Shown here: in pieces, positions 53,669 to 63,831 of the stretch
How the letters are laid out: each line of letters opens with the position of its first letter
Numbering within the stretch: the stretch's first letter is position 1
Source: Natranaerobius thermophilus JW/NM-WN-LF
GTDB taxonomy: Bacteria > Bacillota > Natranaerobiia > Natranaerobiales > Natranaerobiaceae
Direction of reading: 5' to 3'
DNA length: 64,000 nucleotides
Assembly (NCBI RefSeq): GCF_000020005.1
Contig: NC_010718.1
Coordinates: 2,562,001 to 2,626,000, forward strand
Translations under genes and position numbers: made by a program
Notes under the pieces: generated by a model
The model's database searches: none
The model's input: the letters and a program-made list of their open reading frames with translations, nothing else
Told to the model about the DNA's origin: nothing

Positions 53669-53711
53669 CTCCTTTTTGTTTATTTTTTATTTAATTTTTT
53701 AACTATTTTGT

Positions 53712-53820
53712 AAATTCACAATTCAATAACTTAATATCTTTTCCTGTCTTATTTCCTGTTTAGTTCAATTAAACTCTCGAATAGTCCATTATGGACTCCG
53801 AATGGAACAAACACTTTAAA
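53712..53820 (-). promoter_or_regulatory. Precursor-operon upstream region with tandem CAGGAAA boxes
   Basis: On the minus strand two ACAGGAAA boxes lie 12 bp apart (plus-strand TTCCTGT at 53741-53747 and 53753-53759), followed by a TATTGAATTGTGAATTTAC string. The region is duplicated in front of the fourth precursor (48822-48915). One-turn-spaced direct repeats suggest an activator or two-component regulator; no such regulator is in the cluster. Confidence 0.6.
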
Positions 53821-53834
53821 GGGCTACCTAATTT

Positions 53835-53872
53835 AAAAAAACCTTTACCTGATCAAACAGGTAAAGGTTTTT
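53835..53872. terminator. Bidirectional terminator
   Basis: A 13-bp stem (AAACCTTTACCTG / CAGGTAAAGGTTT) with T-rich tails on both strands; closes the small membrane gene at 53959 on the minus strand and separates it from the peptide operon. Confidence 0.85.
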
Positions 53873-53958
53873 ATTCATCATATTATGTATTAGCCGTATA
53901 ATTTCAATTTTATACCTTTAATCAATTAAAAACTAGTTAAAGGTGTGCTTGAATCAAT

Positions 53959-54144
53959 TTAAATCAGTAAATTTAAAGCCACAAAAATAGCTGCTGCTAC
54001 AACAGCCGTTAAAAGTGAATCAAAAAAAGCTTCTTTCTTACTCTCCACATTCACCCCTAAACCCCAAATATTTTTGATTTTAAGTATATACCATGCAATT
54101 AAGAAAAACACAAAAAATATTATTCCTTGAAAGAAAATCCCCAC
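53959..54144 (-). CDS. Small two-helix membrane protein
   Basis: 61 residues with two hydrophobic helices (about 5-24 and 42-60) joined by a charged loop (NVESKKEAFFDS). No family recognised. It sits alone between the third GGDEF/HD-GYP gene and the peptide cluster, behind its own terminator, so membership of either system is uncertain. Ribosome site is weak (GGAGGCG). Confidence 0.6.
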   Translation of the reverse strand: MGIFFQGIIFFVFFLIAWYILKIKNIWGLGVNVESKKEAFFDSLLTAVVAAAIFVALNLLI

Positions 54145-54234
54145 ATTAACGCCTCCAATATAATTTCGGAAATATAATATTCATACGTTCGATACCACTA
54201 TTATACTGGAAAATTCATGCAAATAAAAGGATTC

Positions 54235-56973
54235 TTAATTATTTGGATTCACTTCATTTATAAACACTTCAGCCAGATGAGGATCAAATTGGGTTCCTGC
54301 TTTTTGTTCAATTTCTTTTAAGGCCTTTTCCGAAGAAATTGCTGCTTGATAAATCCTGCCCCTTGTCATCACATCATAGGCATCTACTATAGATATTATC
54401 CTTGCCAAAAGTGGAATTTCTTCACCTTTAAGACCTGAAGGATATCCCTGACCATCCCAACGTTCATGGTGAGTCCCAATTTCTTCTGCTATGTGTACTA
54501 GATTTTCGGTAGAGCGTGCAATCCGTTGACCTATTTCTGGATGAGCCTTAATTTTGATCCAATCTTCATTAGTCAATTTTTCGGATTTATTAAAAATTTC
54601 CTCAGGAATCACTACTTTCCCAATATCATGTACATAAGCCAGGTCAGCTAATCTCTCTAGCTCTTGTTTGGATAATTTCAAGGCTCTGCCCATTTCCTGG
54701 GCTAATTCTGTAACTCGCTTCAAATGGTCACTACATTCATCACTTTTATCTAGTAAGGTGTTAATCAGAGAAGTAATTATATCGCTTTTAGCTTTACTGC
54801 TTTCTTGTAATTTGTTTTTGTACATGCGCTCCTCTGCCCTTTTAAAGACCTGCTTAATCGATTGCTCCTTACTTGTTTTAGTAGCTACTCCCAGGGCAAA
54901 GGTTTGAAGCTCATAGCGTTTGCATTCATTGTGGATTCTAGATAACACTTGTTGGGCATTGGTATAGCTAGTCTGGGGTAATAAAATGACAAACTCATCC
55001 CCTCCCCAACGGCCGATAATATCTTCCTGGCGACAAACCTTCTTTAAAATACCGGCTGCGTTTTCCAGTAGATCATCTCCCCTATCATGGCCAAATGTAT
55101 CATTGATTAGTTTCAATCCATTAACATCGGCAATAATAATGCTTATTGGAAGTTGTCTCTCCACATCAAGGCGCTCGATTTCTTCTTCCAGATAAGCCCG
55201 GTTATACAGCCCAGTCACTCGATCGTAAAAACTCAAGTATCTAATTTTTTCCTCGGCCTGTTTCCGTTCAGTAATATCTACAGCCAACCCGGCATATCTA
55301 ATCACACGGCCGTTCTCGTCCATAACGGGATTTGACCTGGACCATATCCACCTGACTTCTCCATCGGGACGTACAATGCGGTACTCGCTGTTGAATATTC
55401 CCGTTTGCAAAAACTCTTTATATTCCTGTTTAACATGATATTTGTCATCAGGATGAACATATTTAATAAAGGCATCTGCCCGTTGATACAGCTCCTGGCG
55501 AGGTCGTTTCCACACAGTTTCATAAGCAGGATTTACATATATCACCTTTTGATTGTCCTTTGAACGCATCCAAAAGACATGATCAATATTTTCTGCCAAC
55601 TGGCGGAACTTACGTTCACTTTCCTTTAGCTGTAATTCTTTTTTCTTGAGCTCGGTAATATCCCTGACAACAATTATTACAAACTTGACTTTCCCATTGT
55701 CTCCAAAAACAGGAGACTTGGTGACTTCAACATAATATTGCTCTCCATTTATTTTGAATTTCTCTTCTTTTATCAAAGGAGTTCCATTATTAAAAACTTG
55801 ATGACATTCATCCTTCAAAAAATCGGGCAAAAAGTCCTGCATTGAAAACAGATCCTTACCAACTAAATCTCTCTGGCATAAGGATTTACCTGTATATTCT
55901 GCGAGTATGTCCCTGTAATGTTTATTTAGTGATACTATTTCCAAATCCCGATTAAGTACACACAAGGGGTCATAAGTAGAATCCAAAATATGTTCAAAAT
56001 ACTGTTTATTTTTTCTCAATTTCTCCGTGGAATGTTTCCGATCCGTAATATCTCTGACAAATTCAACTACCCCTGTAGGATGGTCACTGCCATTTTCAAA
56101 AAGGGGATAACTATAAAGTTCGAGCCATTTACCACCCACATCAGTAGTAACTGTTATCTCTTCCTGTTCCATTTCCCCTGTTTCCAGAGCTCGGATTGAT
56201 GGGCATCTATCACAGGGCTTGTCCCTATCATGATAGGCATGGTAGCATTTTTTACCATTAAAAGGATAATTTTTATAATGCCATTCAGCTATAATACGGT
56301 TAGTATAGCGAATGGTCAGATCATTATTCAAAACTGATATGCCATCCTGTATGCTCTCAAAGACCCCATCCAAAAGATCCCAATTTTCTTTTAAGGACTT
56401 CTCCGCTTCTGTTCGCATCAGGGTTATACCGACATTTTTGACGTACAGTTCTATCTTTTCAGAGTTATAAATCCTGGCATCTTTAGGCATGGCAAAAAGA
56501 ATATCGCCAATCACCCGATTATTGTAAAATATAATAATTCCATAAGCAGTCCCTAAATCTAATTCTTTTTCAAGAAGTTGTGATTTTTCTTTTGAAATGA
56601 TACCAGAAGCTATTTCTTGTAAACTATGATACTCCTCAAGCTGCCAGGCCTGTTGGCTACCGTTTTGCATGTTTTCCAAACGTTTAAAGTTTACATCCCA
56701 CTTCTGACCTATTAGTTTTGTGTTTAAGATTTCACAGGCTTTAGTTAAAACTTCTTTTGATCCGCTAGCAGCCCTGGTAATACTTTTTTCATTATCTTTT
56801 TCGTATGTATTTAAAATCACAGCCCGAGCTCCCGATAGATAATACAGTTCATCTGTTATAAATTGATAATCCACCGTCCCTAGAGGCATTTGATAATTCT
56901 TTTCCGCCAGTCTGGATAAACTTTTCATAAATTCTTGTTCACTTTTTTGATTATTTAATCTCTCATTATCCAT
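54235..56973 (-). CDS. GAF/multi-PAS-GGDEF-HD-GYP cyclic-di-GMP signalling protein
   Basis: 912 residues. A GAF-like N-terminus (about 1-195), three PAS/PAC domains (about 200-320, 325-455, 460-590), a GGDEF domain with GRWGGDEFVILLP near 655, and an HD-GYP domain with HDIGKV near 780, AHPEIGQR and HHERWDGQGYP. The first PAS carries cysteine-rich CYHAYHDRDKPCDRC, a pattern seen in redox- or haem-linked PAS domains. No membrane helices. Third such hybrid in this window. Confidence 0.93.
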   Translation of the reverse strand: MDNERLNNQKSEQEFMKSLSRLAEKNYQMPLGTVDYQFITDELYYLSGARAVILNTYEKDNEKSITRAASGSKEVLTKACEILNTKLIGQKWDVNFKRLENMQNGSQQAWQLEEYHSLQEIASGIISKEKSQLLEKELDLGTAYGIIIFYNNRVIGDILFAMPKDARIYNSEKIELYVKNVGITLMRTEAEKSLKENWDLLDGVFESIQDGISVLNNDLTIRYTNRIIAEWHYKNYPFNGKKCYHAYHDRDKPCDRCPSIRALETGEMEQEEITVTTDVGGKWLELYSYPLFENGSDHPTGVVEFVRDITDRKHSTEKLRKNKQYFEHILDSTYDPLCVLNRDLEIVSLNKHYRDILAEYTGKSLCQRDLVGKDLFSMQDFLPDFLKDECHQVFNNGTPLIKEEKFKINGEQYYVEVTKSPVFGDNGKVKFVIIVVRDITELKKKELQLKESERKFRQLAENIDHVFWMRSKDNQKVIYVNPAYETVWKRPRQELYQRADAFIKYVHPDDKYHVKQEYKEFLQTGIFNSEYRIVRPDGEVRWIWSRSNPVMDENGRVIRYAGLAVDITERKQAEEKIRYLSFYDRVTGLYNRAYLEEEIERLDVERQLPISIIIADVNGLKLINDTFGHDRGDDLLENAAGILKKVCRQEDIIGRWGGDEFVILLPQTSYTNAQQVLSRIHNECKRYELQTFALGVATKTSKEQSIKQVFKRAEERMYKNKLQESSKAKSDIITSLINTLLDKSDECSDHLKRVTELAQEMGRALKLSKQELERLADLAYVHDIGKVVIPEEIFNKSEKLTNEDWIKIKAHPEIGQRIARSTENLVHIAEEIGTHHERWDGQGYPSGLKGEEIPLLARIISIVDAYDVMTRGRIYQAAISSEKALKEIEQKAGTQFDPHLAEVFINEVNPNN

Positions 56974-57119
56974 AATTATGCCTCCTTAGGACAAGCTAGA
57001 CTCTTAATATTATTACAATTTCTTACAATATAATACTTATATTCCATCCTAAGTCTTTATTCCCATACAATCAATAGTCTGTATTTACCATTTACAAGAC
57101 GTATTTCACAATTTCAACA

Positions 57120-58700
57120 AAACTTTTAGGTTATTGTAAAATTACTGTAGGATTTTTTGGAGAAAGCAGGAAGGAAAGGAAGCAAAAAAGAAGAGGAACC
57201 TCACATTCTCCGCACGAGAATGAAGTATACCCAAAAAAGTAAGGAGTGAGGTTCCTCATGGAAATAATTCAACTTGTAGAAGAAAAAATCCTTCAAGTTT
57301 CAGAAAAAGTGTTAAATGTTTTAGACGGAGAAATAGAGTACGATACATTCACAAAGCTACTAAAAGAAGAGCTAGACGGTTTAGGTAGTGATATTCTTAA
57401 AGAAGTACTAGAAGCATTGGATGCCCAAATAAAAGAAAATAGAAGAGATCGTAAAGGTTGGGTCGTAGAAAGGAAAGCTGACCCCAAGAGTATCTTAACC
57501 CCATTTGGTGATATGGTATACAACCGAACATATTATAAAAATAAAGAAACAGGTGAATATAAATATCTAGCTGATGAAAAAGCTGGCATAACCTCACATA
57601 TGCGAGTAGATTCTACTTTAAAATCAGATATAGCTGATGCAGCCACTAAGGTGTCGTATGAGAAAGCGACAGAAGAAGTGAGTAGGTTTAACCAAGACCT
57701 AAAATTAAGTAAACAGACAGTAGCCAATACAGTGAAAGAATTTGAATTAGAACCTCTAGAGCAACCAGAAGAAAAGAAAAAAGTATCAAACCTTTACATA
57801 GAGGCAGATGAAGATCATTTGTCTATGCAAACTTCGAAGAGATCTGAAACAAAGCTAATTTATGTCCATGAAGGAATAAAAGGTAAAAAACGTAGATCTC
57901 TTAAAAATTGTCAACATTTCACAACAATAACTGAATCCCCGGATAAATTTTGGTTAACAGTATGTGACTATATCGAATCACATTATGACACAAAGGACAC
58001 AAATATTTTCATATCAGGAGATGGGGCTAAATGGATCCGAGTAGGTGAAGAATATATCCCAAATGCGACATATATATTGGATAAATTTCATCTATCCAAA
58101 TACATAATAGCAGCTACCGGTCATGCCCCAAAGCTAAGGAGACAGATATATAAGAACATTAAAAACCTAGATCAAGAAGCAGTATTTGAAAATTTACAAG
58201 AAGCACTTACAAAGGCAGATACAGAAGCTAGACAGAAACGCATAATGGCAACAATTAAATATATTAAAAACAACTGGGATGGCATAGAGGCATCAGTAAA
58301 CCACCCTGAAGTAGGTTGTAGTGCTGAAGGCCATGTAAGCCATATTTTAGCATCAAGAATGAGTAGTCGACCAATGGCCTGGAGTGAAAAAGGCGCAACT
58401 AAAATGGCCGAGATGTTGGCTACAAAAGCTAATGGAAAATCAGTAAAAGAAGCTTACTTATCCACAAAAGGTCGTCAAGAAGCTGAAATAGTTAACCTAC
58501 AGAACCAAATAAAACAAGAACTAAAAAAACTTACAACTAAAAAGAAACTAGGAAAAGCCAACAATGGCAATGTACCTTTGATGAATGGAAAGTACAACTT
58601 AACAAGAACGGCTATAAAAGGGTTGAACAGGAAACAGATTATCTAGGAGAATTAAGGTTTCTTTTTAACCTACAGTGGCTTGACACGATCAACTTTTAGA
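57120..58700 (+). mobile_element. ISLre2-type insertion sequence (approximate ends)
   Basis: Transposase gene with imperfect inverted ends sharing the inner ACTGTAGG (57144-57151) / CCTACAGT (58670-58677) and further partial matches outward. Outer limits are not certain. It ends just before the promoter and PyrR-type leader of carAB. Confidence 0.65.
57258..58646 (+). CDS. ISLre2-family (UPF0236) transposase
   Basis: 462 residues from ATG 57258; GTG 57246 is also in frame. The UPF0236 pattern is visible: an N-terminal helical region, then DPKSILTPFGDMVYNRTYY, ADEKAGI, a presumed catalytic region with YIEADEDHLSMQ and FISGDGAKWIRVG, and CSAEGHVSHILASRMSSRPM. The start lies in a strong inverted repeat (GAGGAACCTCAC / GTGAGGTTCCTC) that may limit translation. 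No frameshift is seen. Confidence 0.92.
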   Translation: MEIIQLVEEKILQVSEKVLNVLDGEIEYDTFTKLLKEELDGLGSDILKEVLEALDAQIKENRRDRKGWVVERKADPKSILTPFGDMVYNRTYYKNKETGEYKYLADEKAGITSHMRVDSTLKSDIADAATKVSYEKATEEVSRFNQDLKLSKQTVANTVKEFELEPLEQPEEKKKVSNLYIEADEDHLSMQTSKRSETKLIYVHEGIKGKKRRSLKNCQHFTTITESPDKFWLTVCDYIESHYDTKDTNIFISGDGAKWIRVGEEYIPNATYILDKFHLSKYIIAATGHAPKLRRQIYKNIKNLDQEAVFENLQEALTKADTEARQKRIMATIKYIKNNWDGIEASVNHPEVGCSAEGHVSHILASRMSSRPMAWSEKGATKMAEMLATKANGKSVKEAYLSTKGRQEAEIVNLQNQIKQELKKLTTKKKLGKANNGNVPLMNGKYNLTRTAIKGLNRKQII

Positions 58701-58706
58701 TTTCCT

Positions 58707-58735
58707 TTGACAAACTTCAGCTTTTAATGTAGACT
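58707..58735 (+). promoter_or_regulatory. Promoter of carAB
   Basis: TTGACA (58707-58712), 17-bp spacer, TAGACT (58730-58735). It lies about 37 bp before the PyrR-type stem-loop, as expected for a pyrimidine attenuator. Confidence 0.7.
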
Positions 58736-58771
58736 GATTAAAAATGTAGACACAACCAAATATTCGTATAT

Positions 58772-58805
58772 CCCTTTAAGTTAGTCCTGTGAGGCTAATA
58801 AGGGA
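58772..58805 (+). promoter_or_regulatory. PyrR-binding stem-loop in the carAB leader
   Basis: CCCTT...TTAG pairs with CTAA...AAGGG around the loop TCCTGTGAGG, matching the PyrR recognition consensus (UCCNGNGAGG). Binding of PyrR-UMP would stabilise this hairpin and favour the downstream terminator. Confidence 0.85.
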
Positions 58806-58828
58806 GTTGGCGAGGGTTCGCCAGAGCT

Positions 58829-58967
58829 ATTGATACCGAATTTAGGCATGACATCAGTTTGTAAAAATAGCCGCTTCGAGTTAAAAGCTGTGACTGTTAG
58901 TTGACTTTGGATGATAGATGGCTATTGTGTAACTGTGTCATGGTTTACGAATTTACGGTATCGTACT
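58829..58967 (+). ncRNA. Nested-stem structured segment of the carAB leader
   Basis: Three sets of complementary arms occur in nested order: GATACCG with CGGTATC, CATGACA with TGTCATG, and ATAGCC with GGCTAT. They enclose a centre of about 50 nt and lie between the PyrR loop and the terminator. A plausible antiterminator or extra regulatory fold; not a family I recognise. Confidence 0.5.
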
Positions 58968-59008
58968 TGTAACATAATCATGATTCGGCCCAAATAAAGC
59001 CCTCAACC

Positions 59009-59054
59009 GCTTCCTATTAGCTGATACAGGCAAAGCTATAGGAAGCTTTTTATT
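59009..59054 (+). terminator. Attenuation terminator before carA
   Basis: GCTTCCTAT pairs with ATAGGAAGC (59009-59017 and 59038-59046), followed by TTTTTATT. Situated about 110 bp before carA, so it would stop leader transcripts when pyrimidines are plentiful. Confidence 0.8.
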
Positions 59055-59163
59055 GTCTTACAGATTTAATATCTGTGTTTATAGGAACAATAACTAAAGA
59101 CTAAAAAATCAATGTGTCATTGAAGACTATCACAATTGAGGATTATCACAAGGGGGAATTTAC

Positions 59164-60363
59164 ATGCCGGATAAACTGATACTGGAAGATGGTACTGAAT
59201 TTGAAGGAACGGTTGTTGGCCACAAAGTTACTGTTTCTGGGGAAGTAGTATTTACTACCGGAATGACAGGTTATCAAGAAGTCCTGACTGACCCATCTTA
59301 CTGCAATCAGATAGTTACCTTTACCTATCCCTTAATTGGAAATCAGGGAGTTAACAAACAGGATTTCGAATCGAAAAGGCCGTATTTAAAGGGAATTGTC
59401 ACCAAGGAAATTTGTGAACACCCGAGTAACTGGCAGTCAGAACTTCCATTAGCAGAGTATCTCAGAAATTGTAAAGTCACAGCAATTACCGGAGTCGACA
59501 CCAGAAAAGTGACAAAACACATTAGAGAAAAGGGTACCATGAAAGCTTGGATTATCTGTGAAGATAATTCCCATGAATCTGTTAACAACGATTCTAGTCA
59601 TTATGAAATCCAAGAAACCAACCTGGTTGAACAGGTTTCTACCCAAGAACCTTACGTACTGCCAGGAAACAACTACCGCATAGCCCTCCTCGATCTGGGG
59701 GTCAGGCATAGTCTACTAAAAGCTCTTAACAACCTAGGAGCAACCGTCATAGTCCTCCCCCATGACACTCCACCAGAAGACATTCTCAGTTACGCTCCCC
59801 AGGGAATTGTACTATCCAATGGGCCAGGAGACCCCCAAGAAATAATGGAACTGACAGATACCATCAACGAGGTCTTGAAACACCAAATTCCTCTCATGGG
59901 AGTCTGTCTAGGACATCAACTCCTAGGACTCACTCTTGGTTATGAGTCACTCAAAATGAAATTTGGCCATAGAGGGATAAACCATCCCGTAAAAAACCTG
60001 GAAACAGATACGGTTAATATCACTTCTCAAAACCACGGTTATGTCATATCAAGTGAAACAGTCCCAGCTAACACGGAAATCACTCATATCAACTTAAATG
60101 ACCAGACAGTTGAAGGAATTAAACACAAACAATTACCTGTTTTCTCCGTCCAATTCCACCCCGAGGCGGGGTTATTAGACTTGGGAGACCAGCAAGAGAA
60201 AGCTGAACTTTCCATAGATAAATTTATGAAACTGGTCCAAGACTATCAAAGTCGCAAATATTTAGGCCACAAGTATTTAGAAAGTGACATCTCTAGTGCT
60301 AGCCAAATTAATCAAGGTGATGACGCTAATCACACTGACAAGGGGGAACAGTCTCATGCCTAA
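59164..60363 (+). CDS. carA: Carbamoyl-phosphate synthase small subunit CarA
   Basis: Glutaminase subunit feeding ammonia to CarB. 399 residues; N-terminal small-chain domain ([29 protein letters not shown]) and a class I glutamine amidotransferase domain with catalytic Cys in [11 protein letters not shown] (near 247) and HPE in FSVQFHPEA (near 331). An added hydrophilic tail of about 45 residues makes it slightly long. GGGGGAA precedes the ATG. Its stop overlaps carB by 8 bp. Confidence 0.97.
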   Translation: MPDKLILEDGTEFEGTVVGHKVTVSGEVVFTTGMTGYQEVLTDPSYCNQIVTFTYPLIGNQGVNKQDFESKRPYLKGIVTKEICEHPSNWQSELPLAEYLRNCKVTAITGVDTRKVTKHIREKGTMKAWIICEDNSHESVNNDSSHYEIQETNLVEQVSTQEPYVLPGNNYRIALLDLGVRHSLLKALNNLGATVIVLPHDTPPEDILSYAPQGIVLSNGPGDPQEIMELTDTINEVLKHQIPLMGVCLGHQLLGLTLGYESLKMKFGHRGINHPVKNLETDTVNITSQNHGYVISSETVPANTEITHINLNDQTVEGIKHKQLPVFSVQFHPEAGLLDLGDQQEKAELSIDKFMKLVQDYQSRKYLGHKYLESDISSASQINQGDDANHTDKGEQSHA

Positions 60364-63300
60364 AAGAAATGATTTAAATAAAGTCTTAATAATCGGATCA
60401 GGCCCCATAATAATTGGCCAGGCTGTAGAGTTTGATTATGCCGGAACCCAGGCCTGCAGTGTCTTAAGAGAAGAAGGTATAGAAGTCGTTCTGGTAAATT
60501 CCAATCCAGCCACCATTATGACGGATACCAACATGGCCGACAAAGTTTATCTGGAACCTTTAGAAAAAGACTACATTATCAAAATCATTGAAAAAGAGCG
60601 CCCCGACGGCTTAATTGCCACTATGGGGGGACAGGTTGGTCTAAACCTGGCCATGGAATTAGTAGACAGTGGCATTTTAGATAAATACGAAGTAGATCTC
60701 TTGGGAACCACCATGAGTTCCATTAAAAAAGCTGAAGATAGAGATGTGTTTAAAACTACTATGAACGATATCGGAGAACCCATTCCTGAAAGTAAAATTG
60801 TCTCTACAGTAGATCAAGCCAAAGATTTTGCAAAGAATATTGGATATCCGGTAATAGTTAGACCAGCTTACACCCTGGGAGGCACGGGTGGCGGTGTTGC
60901 CCAAAATGAACAACAACTCAGCCAAATTGCCAGTAACGGTATCAGAAGTTCCTTAATCAATCAAATTTTGGTTGAACGCTGTGTTATTGGATGGAAAGAA
61001 GTAGAATACGAAGTCATGAGGGATAAAAAAGGGAATTGTATAACTATCTGTAATATGGAAAATATGGATCCTGTAGGTGTCCACACCGGTGACAGCATAG
61101 TGGCTGCTCCTTCCCAGACTTTAACCAATCAAGAACATCAAATGCTTCGCCAGGCAGCCCTAAAAATTATAGGTGAATTACAAATTGAAGGTGGCTGCAA
61201 TATCCAGTTTGCCCTAGACCCCCACAGCAATGATTACTACGTTATCGAAGTAAATCCTAGGGTAAGCAGGTCCAGTGCCTTGGCTTCTAAAGCTACAGGT
61301 TACCCTATCGCTCGAGTGGCCTCTAAAATAGCCATTGGTTATAGCTTAGACGAAATCTACAATCAGGTAACAGGAAAAACCTCGGCATGTTTCGAACCTT
61401 CCCTGGATTACGTGGTCTTAAAACTGCCTCGCTTTCCCTTTGATAAGTTTGACCTGGCCGACAGGCAACTGGGAACCCAAATGAAAGCAACGGGAGAGGT
61501 CATGTCAATTGGGAGAAATTTTGAAAATGCTTTCTTAAAAGCCCTCCGCTCCCTTGAAATTGATTTGGACGATCTACATCAAAGCATTCAAGAAGTAGAC
61601 AAAGAACTTAGACAAGAAGAGATTTTAAAGCAACTCGGAAAACAAACCGATGAAAGGATGTTCTGGCTATTACAAGCCATTAGAAAGCAAATTTCATTAC
61701 AAGATATACACGATTTGACTTCAATTGATATGTTCTTTTTACAAAAGTTAAAAAACATCGTGTCTTACGAATTGGAATTCTCCCAGTTAGAGAGTCAATT
61801 CAAAGCAGAATCAGATGAAAAAAATGTTGAAGAAATAGAAGAAAAGTTGGTAGAAAAAAAGATTTCGAGCTCGAACCAGCAGCTACAACTCCTATCAGAA
61901 GCCAAGGAAGCTGGACTTTCAGATACCATGATCAGCGCAAGTACAGGTTTAACTGAAGAACAGATTAAAAATATCAGGTTGCAACACAATATTACACCTG
62001 CATATAAAATGGTGGACACTTGTGCAGGAGAGTTTGAAGCCAATACCCCTTATTACTACTCGGCTTATAATGAAGAAAATGAAGCTATACCTCCTTCTGA
62101 ACCGACCCACGACAAACGAGTACTGGTCTTAGGAGCAGGCCCTATCCGAATCGGCCAGGGTGTAGAATTTGATTACTGTTCCGTTCATTCCGTCATGGCC
62201 TTAAAGGATTTGGGTTACGAATCCCTTATCATCAATAATAACCCGGAAACAGTCAGTACTGATTTCAATATTTCAGATAGACTTTACTTTGAACCCTTGT
62301 TCACTGAAGATGTAAATAGCGTCATTGCCCAGGAAAAGCCCCAGGGAGTTATCACCCAATTTGGAGGTCAAACAGCAGTTAATCTGGCTAGACCTTTAGC
62401 AAATGACGGTGCTGAAGTTTTAGGAACAAGTGTTTCAGATATGGATAGGGCAGAAAACAGAGATAAATTTGATCAGCTTCTGAATAAACTGGGAATTGAC
62501 CGACCTAAAGGTAAAACGGCAACTTCTACCAAAGAAGCAAAAGAAATAGCTGATGAACTAGGATATCCCCTAGTAGTAAGGCCTTCTTATGTCCTGGGTG
62601 GTCGAGCCATGGAAGTGGTTTACACCCCCGAAGATCTGGAAACTTATATGACCTGGGCTGTAGAAGTTTCACCAGAGTATCCAGTGTTAATAGATCAATT
62701 CCTCCAAGGCATGGAAATTGAAATCGATGCTGTGTGTGACGGTCAAGACGTAATCATCCCAGGTATCATGGAACATATCGAGCGTGCAGGTGTACACTCC
62801 GGTGACAGTATGGCCATGTTCCCTGCCAAGTCCCTGGATGAGATCACTCGGGATAAAATCGTCAGCTACACCGAAGCTCTAGCAAAAGGATTGAATATTA
62901 AAGGAATTATTAACATTCAATATGTGGTATACAACGGAAAAGTTTACGTCATCGAAGTAAACCCCAGAGCCTCCAGAACTGTCCCCTTTATCAGCAAAAT
63001 CACGGGAATACCCATGGTTAAAATAGCTACCAAGGCCATGATGGGACAAAGTTTCCAAGATCAAGGCTATAAACCCGGCTTAATGCCTGAACCTGATTAC
63101 TATGCAGTGAAAGCTCCTGTATTTTCCTTTGCCAAGCTAACCAGAGTTGATACCAGCCTGGGACCTGAAATGAAATCTACTGGTGAAGTTATGGGAATTG
63201 ACTACGATTTGAACACCGCATTGTATAAAGCCATGCTGGCCAGTGGATTCAGTATCAACCTGAACGGCGGTGTCTTAGTAACAGTAGCCGATCGAGATAA

Positions 63301-63676
63301 AGAAGCAGTTCGTCCCCTAGTAGAGAGATTTCAAAAGCTGGGCTTAAAAATCTTTGCCACTTCTGGAACTGCAGAGTTTTTACGCAACCAGGGAATAGAT
63401 GTAGAACAGGTTCCCAAAATAGTTGATGAAAGCCCCAATATTATTGACTTAATTAGAGAAGGACAAATAAACTACGTAATCAACACCTTTACAATCGGCA
63501 AAGAACCAGCCAGGGATGGTTTTAAAATCAGAAGGGCAGCTGTGGAAAACGGAATTCCCTGTCTCACCTCCCTGGATACAGCCAGTGCGCTATTGACAGC
63601 CATGGAATCCCTGGATAGAGGCGAATCTAAACAAGTTAAGTCCCTGCAAGATTATCTAAAAGAATTATCTAACTAA
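60356..63676 (+). CDS. carB: Carbamoyl-phosphate synthase large subunit CarB
   Basis: 1106 residues from ATG 60356 (GGGGGAAC upstream; earlier in-frame codons lie within carA). Two homologous ATP-grasp halves ([17 protein letters not shown] and [15 protein letters not shown]), the oligomerisation region between them, and a C-terminal MGS-like allosteric domain ([16 protein letters not shown]). A charged insert of about 40 residues near 490-530 is longer than usual. Makes carbamoyl phosphate for pyrimidines or arginine; the leader points to pyrimidines. Confidence 0.97.
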   Translation: MPKRNDLNKVLIIGSGPIIIGQAVEFDYAGTQACSVLREEGIEVVLVNSNPATIMTDTNMADKVYLEPLEKDYIIKIIEKERPDGLIATMGGQVGLNLAMELVDSGILDKYEVDLLGTTMSSIKKAEDRDVFKTTMNDIGEPIPESKIVSTVDQAKDFAKNIGYPVIVRPAYTLGGTGGGVAQNEQQLSQIASNGIRSSLINQILVERCVIGWKEVEYEVMRDKKGNCITICNMENMDPVGVHTGDSIVAAPSQTLTNQEHQMLRQAALKIIGELQIEGGCNIQFALDPHSNDYYVIEVNPRVSRSSALASKATGYPIARVASKIAIGYSLDEIYNQVTGKTSACFEPSLDYVVLKLPRFPFDKFDLADRQLGTQMKATGEVMSIGRNFENAFLKALRSLEIDLDDLHQSIQEVDKELRQEEILKQLGKQTDERMFWLLQAIRKQISLQDIHDLTSIDMFFLQKLKNIVSYELEFSQLESQFKAESDEKNVEEIEEKLVEKKISSSNQQLQLLSEAKEAGLSDTMISASTGLTEEQIKNIRLQHNITPAYKMVDTCAGEFEANTPYYYSAYNEENEAIPPSEPTHDKRVLVLGAGPIRIGQGVEFDYCSVHSVMALKDLGYESLIINNNPETVSTDFNISDRLYFEPLFTEDVNSVIAQEKPQGVITQFGGQTAVNLARPLANDGAEVLGTSVSDMDRAENRDKFDQLLNKLGIDRPKGKTATSTKEAKEIADELGYPLVVRPSYVLGGRAMEVVYTPEDLETYMTWAVEVSPEYPVLIDQFLQGMEIEIDAVCDGQDVIIPGIMEHIERAGVHSGDSMAMFPAKSLDEITRDKIVSYTEALAKGLNIKGIINIQYVVYNGKVYVIEVNPRASRTVPFISKITGIPMVKIATKAMMGQSFQDQGYKPGLMPEPDYYAVKAPVFSFAKLTRVDTSLGPEMKSTGEVMGIDYDLNTALYKAMLASGFSINLNGGVLVTVADRDKEAVRPLVERFQKLGLKIFATSGTAEFLRNQGIDVEQVPKIVDESPNIIDLIREGQINYVINTFTIGKEPARDGFKIRRAAVENGIPCLTSLDTASALLTAMESLDRGESKQVKSLQDYLKELSN

Positions 63677-63692
63677 AACACCCTAAACACAA

Positions 63693-63758
63693 AAGCCCCG
63701 GGAAGCATATCAATAAGAGCTATTAGCTACATGTGATATGCCCCGGGGCTTATCTTAA
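63693..63758 (+). terminator. Terminator of carAB
   Basis: An 18-bp stem with one small bulge (AAGCCCCGGG-AAGCATATCA with TGATATGC-CCCGGGGCTT), then TATCTTAATG. It follows the carB stop by 17 bp. Confidence 0.85.
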
Positions 63759-63781
63759 TGTCTTAAATCCAGTTCATCCTG

Positions 63782-63822
63782 TGTGAACCTCTCATAACTA
63801 AAGGCACGAGAGTGCGTGACGA
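63782..63822 (-). repeat. Dispersed hairpin repeat, copy 3 (reversed)
   Basis: On the minus strand GTCACGCACTC, then CTCGTGCC-TTTA-GTTATGAG, then AGGTTCACA. Same element as 45325-45366 and 48537-48577. It lies just past the stop of the chemoreceptor gene. Confidence 0.75.
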
Positions 63823-63831
63823 ATTCTCCAA

